A stretch of DNA of 64,000 nt from Xiphias gladius (Eukaryota > Chordata > Actinopteri > Istiophoriformes > Xiphiidae), in contig NC_053400.1 in assembly GCF_016859285.1 (NCBI RefSeq), positions 25,504,001-25,568,000 of the forward strand. Reading direction: 5' to 3'. The notes under the pieces are model-generated. The model was not told the origin of the DNA, searched no databases, and was given only the letters and a program-made list of their open reading frames with translations. Every line of letters begins with the position of its first letter. Position 1 is the stretch's first letter. Both the position numbers and the translations under genes were made by a program. This document shows, one piece after another, positions 1-19,600 of the stretch.

Positions 1-575
1 ATCTGCAGTGCTGCTTGCCTTCCTCTGTTTGTGTGGCAAGTTTTTCCTCGCACAACCCCACCTGAATATATCTTTCTCAACCATTTGCATTTACTTTGCA
101 CAACTCATACAAAAAAACAAAAACAAAGGATTTCCTCTTTTTTTCCCCCCAACCTTGTGATGCACTGCTCTGATCACTACGTCACCTGGTGAGCTGAATC
201 AGACAGATCTTGACACATCTCATTGCATTATCAAGCTACTAGATGGTGTTAAATAAGGTTGCCCAAAGCCGGATTTATACTCGATAAGCAGGATTAATTA
301 ATTAGCCCTGATATCGCCACAAAAACATTAAGTGCATGTATCACACATGATCGGGCCGTATCGTGTTTTTCCTATACTCCCCACATTAATTGTGTTTACA
401 TAGTTTCACCGACTTTATGACACGAGCAATGGTGGGAAGGTTCACCTTGTTTGATTATTACATTCAAATAGGAAATTGTTACGTTTGTCGCTTAATTTAA
501 GTTGTTTCATTCACTGTGAATAAGAGTGGAGGTTCAGGGAGCAGAGAGGGTTTGCAGTGGTTATGCGTTAGAGGT

Positions 576-895
<320 letters not shown>

Positions 896-1213
896 AAAAA
901 CAACCTCTACCGACATCAGAAGCTTGTAGAAGCAAACAAATCCACAGTTCTTGCAGTCTCCTCACGGTACCACCATAACCACAATATGTGTGGTTACATT
1001 TTTGACGATGCTACGGCGTAGCATCACAGCCGACACATCTAGACACGATAGGTATGGCATGAACCCTTAACACAGAAGTTATCAACCCAGCTGAACTCAT
1101 TAAATGTGTGGCTGATGAAAGTACAAGCTCTGCTGATGTTAGCAAGGGTGTTCGTTATTTCAGGTGAGGTGGTGGGTTTTTCTGCTTTAATAGGCTGCCG
1201 GGAACCAACTCTA

Positions 1214-9433
<8,220 letters not shown>

Positions 9434-9784
9434 GGTCGCCAGTTACCGTGGGAACCACGGATGCCGCCCACCAACCAACAGCCGTTGGGACTCCTCCCCT
9501 TTTCCTCAATGAGCCACCATGTACAGACAGGCCACTGTGAAGGAAACCAACGAAGACGACTGAGTTAAAACAAGAAAAGTAAACAGATGATAAAAACTAC
9601 ATTCAGGTTGAAACAAAAACGAAAACAACCCTAAAAACTAACAAGCCTGAGGCCTAATCAACATTTACAACACTACAACACAGCACCCTGGAGCCAAATT
9701 AAGTACAATTAGAGTATAGATCTGTCTCAAGGTATTTACATTGCACTACATGTGAAGTAAGTAAACAGTAGTGAAGTAGGGATG

Positions 9785-10120
9785 CAACTAAGTTATTTTC
9801 AATATCAATTTATCTGCCCAATATTTAGTGTTAGGTAAATGTCCAAAAAGAGTGAAAAATGCCTGTTGCAGTTTCCTAGAGTCCAAGTCTCATGACTTGT
9901 TTTGTCTGACCAACACTCCAGAACCCAAAGGTATTCAATTTACTATTGTTTAACAAAGAAGAGCTTCAAATTCACACATTTGTGAAGCTGAAACCATAGA
10001 ATGTTTGCAATTTCTGCTTAAAAAAAATGACCAAAACAATTACTTATAAAAAGAACTGGAAATTAATTTTCTGTCATTCGACTAATTGACCAATCGACCA
10101 ATCATTGCAGCTCTATACTC
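9785..10120 (-). repeat. MITE-like dispersed repeat, copy in tmem39a intron 1
   Basis: AT-rich element with ends carrying ATTAATC/CGATTAGTC-like palindromic motifs and an internal block of the kind CAGCTTCTCA...ATGTGAGGAT. It matches a repeat family I recognise from many percomorph genomes; other copies in this window lie at 11918-13290. Confidence 0.5.
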
Positions 10121-10774
10121 TTTACTGTTCCCATCAAGTTTATTTGTAAATCAGAGTTATAGCAAAATGGTTTTATCATTATCTATCTGAGAGGGGAAAT
10201 CAATAATGCTAAAGTTTCTAGTATACCACAAGTGCATATTTTTTTCTTAAGGGGTATCATTAAAACTGATGTGTTTGACCATTCTACACAACCTTTTGCT
10301 TGAAAGGAGCGTGATTCGCTGTAACGGTATATTTTTGCAAGGCTTGTAATGTCCCTACAATGCACAGCAACTTCAACATACTGGGCTTTAGGTTAGACAT
10401 CTCCCTGAAATACCAAAGATATCCTACCGTCACTGTCATTGATGAAAGACAAACAAACATCTGTTTGTTTTTTTTTGTCAGCGTGAAATTCTGCTGCACT
10501 ATTAAACATACTAATGCATTCATATTCACTCACTCACAGAGGTTCAAAGAAGCAAAAAGTAAAAACCCCAAACTGTTTGTCTGTTTGGCATTGCTTTGGT
10601 CTTTCCTTATCAAACCTTCTTCAGATTAAAGACATGACATGTTATCGTGACATGAACCATGTCAGCTCTATATTTCAGCCCTCAGAAACCTGCCAGGGGT
10701 TTCCCCTCAGGAAATTATTTAGCAGGTGTGGCGAGCAACACTTGATGTATCTTGTCTTGTTATCAAATTATTTA

Positions 10775-11075
10775 ATAGATGTCAGGCAAAAAAAAACAAA
10801 AAACAGTTGTTGGATTATTATGGTTTGATGTGTATGAAAATGATGCGAATCATATGCTACAGCCTTTACAGCCACCATATCTCCACCCAACTGAACACCT
10901 GTGGGAGATTTCGGACCAACATGTTAGTAAGCACTCTCCACCACCATCATTAAAACACCGAATGAGGGAATATCTTTTGGAAGAGTGGTGGTCATCTCTC
11001 CGGTAGAGTTCCTGAGACTTATAGAATCAATGCCAAGGAGCACTGATGTGTTCTGGTGGCCAAACACCTTACTAA
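10775..11075 (+). mobile_element. Tc1/mariner transposase C-terminal relic
   Basis: The plus frame around 10860-11006 reads [20 protein letters not shown], then MREYLLEEW, recalling the conserved PDLNPIEHLWE region of Tc1-like transposases. The catalytic Asp of that motif is lost and the frame stops early. Relic in tmem39a intron 1. Confidence 0.6.
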
Positions 11076-11917
11076 ACTTAACTTAACAACACAAACAGAA
11101 CTGTTACCAATCCACACCTTACTAGAGAACCAGACATGTTTATATGCAATCTGCCTGCTTAAGCTAACATTGGGAAACAATCTCCTGGAGGTGTTTGCAG
11201 AGGCAATGACAACATTTTAAGTGTGTGTCTACATGAAATTGCCAACGACGAGTATGTCATCACACGCTCTTTCAATAGCTGCCATATTATTGAAGTGTGT
11301 CAGTGCTACAACTGTCAGCAAACACTTCGTGGAGAATATTTTCACTATGCTCACTGAGATTGGTAAATACTGAAACTGAAACCCTACTAAAATACCTCAA
11401 TCTCTTCTCAGCTCCCTGATTCCACGCACAAATCTATCAGTACCTGTATAATTTATAAATGCTGACTATAGGCCGTTGTCACAGCAGACATTTTAACTTG
11501 TCACAGCAGGAAAAGCGTATGTGCAACTAATAACATTAACAATGGCTAACAATGTCTGTGAGCCAGCCAGCCAGCAAGAAAAACACTCTGACACAACTGA
11601 ATAGAATGGAGTTATCAATTATGTTGTTACTGATTACAGCCGAGCCCCTCCTGTTATGACATCTCAAATCATCTGCTGTAACAAAGGGCAATTAGCTCTC
11701 ACTCTGTGTCAGACTGAAATGGTTTGTACAGACCTATTCCACACCCACAGTTATGTGAAACTGATAGTCCAGATGTGGAAGGATATAAATAATTTATTGC
11801 AAAGATGATGACTTGCTTTGCTCTTATCTGTCAGCACTTTTGTATCACTTTCTTGTTTTCTTTCATGTCAATAGACTGTGCAGTCCTATAAAACCTCTCC
11901 GCAGCAAATCCTCATAT

Positions 11918-13290
11918 TTGAGAAGCTGCAACCAGCTAAATGTTTGGTATTTTTCTTGATAAATTCTTTAACAAAATTTTTGTTGATTAATTTTCTATCA
12001 ATTGACAATGCATTAATCAATTAATCGTTTAAGCACTGTTGTGTTGAAATGGGTAGAAATTACAGCTGAAACCACTGATCAATAGACTAGACGATAGAGA
12101 GAAAATTAATCAGCAACAACTTAAATAATCAATGTATTGTTTAGTTCATTTATCGAGCAAAATTGAGAAACATTCTCTTCCCACTTCTCAAATGTGAGGA
12201 TATGCTGTCTTTTTCTGTTGAACTGATGTTGTAAATTTAATACTTTTGGGTTTTGGACTTGGTCAGGCAAAACGAGACATTTGCTGACACCACCTTGGGT
12301 TTAAGGAACAGGTGATGGGCATTTTTCACAATTTATAGACCAGATAATTACTCAATTAATCAAGAAAATAACCAGCGTATTAACTGACTATGAATATAAT
12401 CATAATCGATGGAGCCCTATTATGTTTAACACTGCAGGAAGTTGACCTAAAGTGAGAGGAGTTAAATTATTAATTCTTGAGTGAAATATATTACTTCATG
12501 TATGTAAGGAGATTCTTGTAGACGTTTTGCAGGAGTTTTGGGGTGCAATTTGATATGTAATGGCGAGTTGATTTATTGCACAGTCAGATGTTTTAAAATA
12601 TACGAAACTGCTTCACAAGTAGGTCCTTGTTGCAGACCGCTGCATCTCCTCATACAGAACTGATAGAATTAGTCAAGAAATCAATGTCCATTGACAAAAA
12701 AAAAAATTAACAGTCAACTATTTTGGTAATCAATTAATCATTTAAGTACATTTTCAAACAAAAATGCCAAAAATTCTGTAGTTCCAGCTTCTCACATGTG
12801 AGGGGTTTTGCTGCTGTTTCTTGTCTTATGTGATAGTAAACTGAATATTTTTATTCCTTGGACTATTGATAGGACAAAACATGACATCTGAAGATGTGAC
12901 CTACACTTAGGGAAACTGTGATGGAGATTTTTCACTATTTTCATTTAAATTTTCACTCCATAAAGCAGTGCTGCCGTAGGATACTGTGCTCAACAAATAA
13001 ATGGGACTTGACATTATAGAAAAAATTAGAGCCGCAACAATTAGGTGATTAAACAATTGGTCAAACGACTAATTTTAAGCAAAAACTTTATTATATTTAT
13101 ATATAAATATAATCTTTGATTATGCTTTTTAATTTATATTTACAGCTTCTCAAATATAAGGATTTTATGCTTTTCTTCGTCACACATGATACTAAACTGA
13201 ATATATTTGGATTTTGGATTGTCAAAAAAACAAAAACAAAAAACAAACCAATAATCTGGAAAATAACCACTACTGAAAATAACTACAAAC
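11918..13290. repeat. Cluster of the same MITE-like repeat (four partial copies)
   Basis: Copies at about 11918-12045 (reverse), 12055-12420, 12655-12960 and 13022-13290 (forward). They share TTCTCAAATGTGAGGAT-like, GTAAACTGAATAT-like and TTTTGGACT-like blocks and ATTAATC-rich ends. Further fragments are at 5085-5240, 5342-5410 and 56185-56275. Confidence 0.55.
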
Positions 13291-13422
13291 AGTTGTAGCA
13301 CAAACACAAGAGAAATCAATTATTTAAAAAATCCCATCTGAGCCTGCATAGGTGTAACTGCGCTCCATATTCAATGACTTCATTAAATTCTGTATAATTT
13401 TTCTTATCACCATCCTCAGTGG

Positions 13423-13426
<4 letters not shown>

Positions 13427-13454
<28 letters not shown>
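13427..13454 (+). repeat. Poly(A) run
   Basis: 28 consecutive A; possibly the end of a decayed retroelement, though no body is recognisable beside it. Confidence 0.7.
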
Positions 13455-13455
<1 letters not shown>

Positions 13456-13661
13456 TAGTCCCGCCCCACTTCATCAGCCAGTGACAGGCTTCTGAAACAA
13501 AAACACAAAGCCGAGCCAGATAACATCCTACCTTAATATTTGCTTTATACTGATATGGCTTATGAAACATGATGGAGATGATAATATACCCACTCTGTAG
13601 CCGGTGTGTCTGGTAGCATTAAAAAAATATTAAAGGTGAATCTTCAACAGGAAACAGCCGT

Positions 13662-13668
13662 TCACACA

Positions 13669-13706
<38 letters not shown>

Positions 13707-13740
13707 AGCACACGCACGCACACACACACGCGCGCGCGCA
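13662..13740. repeat. (CA)n/(CG)n compound microsatellite
   Basis: CA tract grading into GCACGCA and CGCGCG units, just inside tmem39a intron 1. Confidence 0.95.
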
Positions 13741-14228
13741 GGACCAAAATTACAGCTTTAAATCAAAAGTGAAAACAGGAAGTGTGAGATAGGGAAATTT
13801 AACTACCGTGGAGGAACAGCAGGACGGTAATTTGTAGTTTCGTGGAAGTGCAACACGTTTCCAGTTTTCACCTCCAAAAACACGAACTTTTCCTTCTGAC
13901 AGTGGAAAATAAAGCGAGAGAAAGGCGTCTGAAGATGAAGCTGTGTGGAAAGGACGTGTTTGTTGTGACTGTGCAGACTTTTTCTTTGAGGAAAGCTTTG
14001 CTATGAGCTATTTCTTTTGGATGTTTTTTTTTTTATTTTTTTTGCAGAGACCTGCTAAGACATGCAGTAAAGCCCATGACATCGGGCAGCGCTGTCATTT
14101 TGAAACACGGCGGAAACTTGGAAACACACTTCAACAGAGACGAAGACGTACGAGGTGTAGCTCGCTGGTAACTCTCGAAAACAAGCCTAGATAGTTTCAG
14201 AAGCTGAGTGAAGCCGCTGGTACTCACA

Positions 14229-14560
14229 CAACATCGATAACACACGGAGGAGTGAGCTGGACGAGGATGCATCAGTCAGTTGTGAGACGAGTCCGCACAG
14301 CAGTGAGCACTTCTCCGCCTCGCAGCTTCAGTATCCGCGGCTGCACTGCCGTGGCGACGAACTACGACGGCACCGGCGGTGCTGGAGGGTGGCGTTGTCC
14401 CCGGCTGAGAGCATAAAACGGGTTTAAAAGTTATACCCGGGCTGGAGGAGCAACAGTGTCAATGCGTTGCAGAGACCGACGTGGCAAATCCGTACCTCCT
14501 CTCCCCGGGACGTCATCAGCGCGCGACTTAAACGAGACTGCACAGTCGCAGTTTGACAAA
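14229..14560 (-). promoter_or_regulatory. tmem39a: Likely tmem39a noncoding first exon and promoter
   Basis: A GC- and CpG-rich island in AT-rich surroundings, upstream of the coding gene on the minus strand. A strong donor (GTGAGTACC) starts at 14227, so a noncoding exon would end at 14228/14229 and splice to the acceptor at 9535. I infer this from position, composition and the splice site; the transcription start cannot be read from the sequence. Confidence 0.45.
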
Positions 14561-14599
14561 ACAACCGGCTGATCTGGAGTCAGTGCTGCTGTCACCAAC

Positions 14600-14960
14600 T
14601 TTATCAATTCATTTATTATTGATTATATTCATGAGTAGTGACCTTTGATAATTATCATATTAATGACTCTTATCAATTATTTTATTATTGATTATATCAC
14701 ATTGATTATCTTCATTATTGATCATGTTAATGACTTTGATCAATTATTTTATTATTGATTATATTAATGATCAGTGACCTTTATTAATGATGTTAATGAC
14801 TTTGATCAATTATTTTATTATTGATTACATTACTGTTTCATGACTTTATTAATTAACTTATCAATTATTTTATTATTTACATTATTACCAACCTTTATCA
14901 TTAATCATATATATGACTTTTATCGATTACTTTATTATTGATTACATGAATGATTGATGA
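14600..14960. repeat. AT-rich tandem repeat, about 66-base unit
   Basis: The block ATCAATTATTTTATTATTGA recurs at about 14603, 14672, 14739, 14805, 14860 and 14922, spaced 55-69 bases, with ATGACTTTGATC-like spacers. About six degenerate units, between the tmem39a CpG island and the ildr1 3' end. Confidence 0.8.
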
Positions 14961-15463
14961 CTTTAATTTTCTGCTTCTCATATTGTGGCTTATGTGACTA
15001 TGAATTGTAAGAACTTGAGAGTTGATCAAAGTCAGGATAAATTAGAGCTGTGATTTCATTTCAATATTTTGTTTGTATTCAGATGTGTGATACGTTTGGT
15101 CAAACGTTGATAGCAGCCTACTTATGAGTCTTAGCTAAGGTGCATGCTGTACTATTATTTAGCTACTAAGACACTTCTTAAAAGTTGGAAGGAATATTGA
15201 TGAAATGAAAAAATATTACATTTATTAAGGTTGGTGATAAAATGGTAGAAATGGAGAAGAAATTAATCATTTTCTAAACTAAAAAAAAAACAAAAAAAAC
15301 TAACTTTGTTTTACATTAGGCCTTGGCTCAAAACTTCTAACCTCAAAATCTCTGTGCAACTAATAGCAGTGGAAAACTAGTTCTACCAGTGCTTGGAAAA
15401 ACTTGAAGTTCAAATAGCAATAAGAACAAGACACAGTTTTGCTATACCCCAAAAGGTAAAAAG

Positions 15464-15469
15464 TTTATT
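15464..15469 (-). terminator. ildr1: Likely ildr1 polyadenylation signal
   Basis: AATAAA on the minus strand, about 1.1 kb after the ildr1 stop. It would give a 3' UTR of 16575 to about 15445. Candidate only. Confidence 0.4.
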
Positions 15470-16575
15470 TTCAATATTATTAATAAAACACAAACTGACT
15501 GTACATAGTAAAAACTAAAATGAGAAAAAAATTCCTTAAAAATATCAATGAAAGAGTCAACATCTTTAATTTGTCTTTCTGAAATATACCATGATATACG
15601 GTAAAAGGGGGGGGTACCCATTCAGTTTCCAGAACTGTTTACTGGAAACAGTTTGATATTGTGCAAACAACTGTAATTTAAAAAGAAGAAAAGCTTTTGG
15701 GGCCTGTAACATTGTTGACATTACTTCAATTCCTACATCAACAGCATGTAAAACAATTATTTACATGCTGTGTTTACAGTTATTCATAAGCACTAAATGT
15801 AAATACTCCATTCATCTAATGTAAAAACCACTTTCACTTTAAACAGCTGTAAATGGCACACACCTTTTCCTTCAAAACATTAGTAAAACAAATGCCTTAG
15901 TCACTTCAAGACAACCAGGAGATTTTATATATAATAACTATTTACAAAAATGACAAAGACTAACTTCAGCATTCACAAGAATCTATTCATATTTAGGTGG
16001 GTTTCAACAGCTCTATTGTAACTACAGGTATAATTTTATTGTTTACTGGCCCTGAGAGTAATTTCTTCTGCATTTAAATGATTATTGACTTGCGGCTTTA
16101 TTGATTTTAGAATTACCCGCCAAAAATAGAGTTTCATTAGGAGAAACATCGATTCTACAGCCACATATAAGAATAATCTAACAGGAGGCTTTTAAAACCA
16201 AATCGCATAAGAATATCTTCATTACACCGATGGACCAGCAGAGGGAGATATTAACCCAAAGATCTGGTCAGTAGTCACAGTGAAGACTGGCTGGGTTTTT
16301 CTTAAATCATTCTTTTTTTTAGGCTGCCAAATAGGTTTCCTTCTTTACATCAAACATTTGCTTTTACCATCGGCACACTCTGAGGAGGATTATTCCAAAT
16401 TTCTGAATATCACACTGTATGAGTCGCTCTGCCAGCTTTTCACTCATCAAATAGGTAATAAAAGAGTTTCAATACATAAAAACGGTGGCATTTGAAAGTT
16501 TACCATTGGCCAGTTCTAAAGAGGTGTGCATGTTCTCTGAAACAGAGCTGGCAGGGCGTTTCACAGCTTGAGGGT

Positions 16576-16614
16576 TCAGATGATGACACTGGTGCCACTG
16601 CGAGAACTCTTGTC
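16576..16614 (-). CDS. ildr1: ildr1 exon 9 (terminal mini-exon)
   Basis: Only 39 bases: [12 protein letters not shown] then TGA. Acceptor CTCTCTCAG. The hydrophobic C terminus matches ILDR1 (...SGRSVVI) and looks like a class II PDZ ligand, by inference. Confidence 0.9.
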   Translation of the reverse strand, partial: DKSSRSGTSVII

Positions 16615-19600
16615 CTGAGAGAGACACACTAGCTTTAGATTCAGTTTACAGCATAACTCAAGACGGTTTCTGTGATGACTGTGTGTTTGACTATGTGTGG
16701 CTTCGCCTGGATACAAGTGCGTTAGTGTAGTTGCAAGAGTGCCTATCATCAACTAAAGCAGCGATTTTCTTACAGAGTAGCGTTCTTTCCTCCGTGCTCC
16801 CGGTTTCTGTCCAGGCTCGTACTCGGTGTAGCTGGGAGGATGGTCAGCCCAGCCTCCACCTCCTCTCCTCCCTCCTCCTCCTCCTCCTCCTCCTCCTCCT
16901 CTCCTGCTGCTGCCCTCATCATCCGAGCTCCAGGACCCTCGTCTCGGGCGCCGTGAGGCAGGCGGAGAGTAGTTTCCTCTGGACCTGCTGTCGAACAGGT
17001 CATCTCTTGAACGGGAGCGGGGGCGGTCCATGCCTCCCCGTGCCCTGCTGTGACTACGCCCGTCCAGGGATTCCTCGCTGTAGCTCCGGGGAACACCTCT
17101 AGATCTGGTAGGTGAGGGGTAACGCCTACCCGCTCCACCTCGCTCATCACGACGGCCGAAGCCACTGCGGCTGCTCTCACTGGAGCTCAGGGGGCGAGTC
17201 ATGGGGGCAGGGGGTGGGATTCTGCCTGGCTGCTGCTCCTTTATTGGTGCAAGTGTGAGGACTCGTCGCTCTGCCGGGCCATCATCAAGGGCAGAGATCA
17301 TGCTGGGAGGGCCGGGGGAAAATGGGATGGTGACGGGCACGTGTTGGGAAGGAGGTGGGATCTGCTGTATGTGGGGGGGTGGAGGTTGCTGGGACCGATG
17401 GGAAGAAGAGACCAGAAGAAGAGAAAGTAGAGAAGAAAATTACAAACAGTGAAGAAAATACAAATTAAAACCACCACTCGCACATTTGAGTAAAATTCAC
17501 AAAGACACAAGAGCTGCACCAGTGCCCTGACAGATGTCGCACCACCTCACCTGAAACAAAGGCCATCCTTCGCTAACATCATATAAGCTAATACACATTA
17601 ACGAAATAAAACATTTACCTTTACGCAAAAAGATAAAATGCACTATTTCACACAGGAAATGGCAAATATATAATGAGTGGGACCGATCATGAGACAAATA
17701 CCTCAGGATCTGGGTGGCTTACCGCCTCAGCTAAACAATTTCCTGTGGGAATCCTTGCATTAACAATTTAGTTTAAATTTTCCCCAAGGTTTTTTTTTTT
17801 GCAAACTCTGTCAGAACAGATTGGCCAGCTATGCGGAGGTGAGAAAGGAGACAGGGTCTGAACCTCTCTCTCTCTAGCTCTGTTTTTTCATGCTTGACAC
17901 TACTATTTCTTTCACTTTTCTAGTGAACACTTAAGCTCCAAACTACGAATGTCTTCCAGGAGAGACTATCTGAAAACGTGCACTGTTCAATATCAATACA
18001 TAAGCAACACTGCGGGTCGCTTTTCACTCATCTTTCGAGTGTGGCTTTTCAGGACAGCTCTGAGCACTGTTGATTTCCAGTGTGGTTGGACAAGACGTCT
18101 TACAAACTAGTTCTGATGGAGCATAAAACGATCCTAACCCTACCATGACACCTATCAGCCACCAAAAATCTGGTTTCATCTACCGCCTTGGCAATGATTT
18201 TTAACTTAAATCACATTAAATACTTCCAAAAAAAATTGACCCTCGGCACAGAAATTAACTCGTTTGGTAGTTTGTGCACAAAAATTCATTGGCCCCTTCT
18301 TAAAAATATGAACAAGGGCAGTTACATACCTGTAGCATTGGACTGTTCATGTCCATCCCCCTCACCTGGCTCTCCAGGTAATCAAGCATCTGATTGGTGT
18401 TGGCAGGGGTGTGGTTGCTAGGGACACTGGGAGGGGGCATGCTGTAAGCTGAAGACTGAGGGGGAGGGAGGGGCATTGGCTTCATAGGGATGCTCTTCCC
18501 TGAAACGGATCCTGGAGAGGCAAAAAGAAAGTTGGACGATACAAATTTGGAGACGTATGTGGATGAATACCCGTCTACAGTCTAAAGCTATCAAAGCCAC
18601 AATGTGGTCATTAACGGACTCGCTGTGCTACGCGTGCATACCTGAGTAGAGCAGCGGGTTCATCTGGGTAGAGGCGTGGCTCATTGGTCCATATAGCGGC
18701 TGTCCCCCTAACCAGGGGGCCATGGCTCTCTGAGCCTCCTTCATCATACGATGCTGCATCACCACTGAAAGGCGAGGACAACGCGTTCTTTAATAATCAT
18801 CAATCCAGGGAGGTCTTCTCCACGTAAACAGGCTCTTTGCATGTAACATGTTCTGAGGGACTTGCATATTTCAAGAACAACAAATTTGTAAATGTTGCAC
18901 CAAGGGACTTCCAAAGCATACAATAAACTTTCAGACTGATTTTCTACCTACCAGGTAACACTGTTTATGTATGAAAAAATAAACTTGTGCAAGTAGAGTT
19001 CAGACAGGTAACCCATCAGAATAAACATGTACATATTATTTTTGTCTTAAATTAGGGTTATCAATGCCTGGGATTGTAGCTGCGAGCAGAAATTTTGAAA
19101 ACTCCTTGTTTGTGTTTTCAAGTGCTGGTGGGAAACCCCAACGCTCAATGCTTGAGAGTCATGGAGACTGCTGAACAGCAGCTCTTTAAAAAAGATATGT
19201 TCACATTTTTCTGAAATCCAAGATGTAACAAAGGGCTGGTGTTGTCAGAAAGACCCGAAAAATAAAAATCAAGCCAACACGGACGCCACAAAACAGATGA
19301 TGTGAATTTTGATTTTTTTTCTTCGATTTACAGGATAGTTTTTTTCAAGTCTGTCTCAAAACAAAACTCACAGGCCCATACGTGCGTCCATATGTAAGAG
19401 TTGTTTTTCCCTCTAATTGTTCCTCCTCTCCGTCAAGAGGTGCCTTCCCAACTTGATATCAGGGTAAGAGATGGGGGGCAAACGCTGCAGCCCCTGTTCT
19501 ATGTAAAAATACGTCCTAAAGTTCAGCTGAAGCTTAACTTGACCAACTCAGCAGTCGGACTTCGACAAATCAACTGGGTTTCTGCTAAACTTAGTGTTTT

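Noticed and set aside
14600-14960. Regularly spaced repeats resembling a CRISPR array
   Set aside because: Units are degenerate, very AT-rich and unequal in spacing in a vertebrate locus; an ordinary satellite.
16731-17102. 123-codon plus-strand frame with a Leu-rich run
   Set aside because: Antisense of ildr1 exon 8; the Leu run is the complement of the (CTC)n glycine tract.
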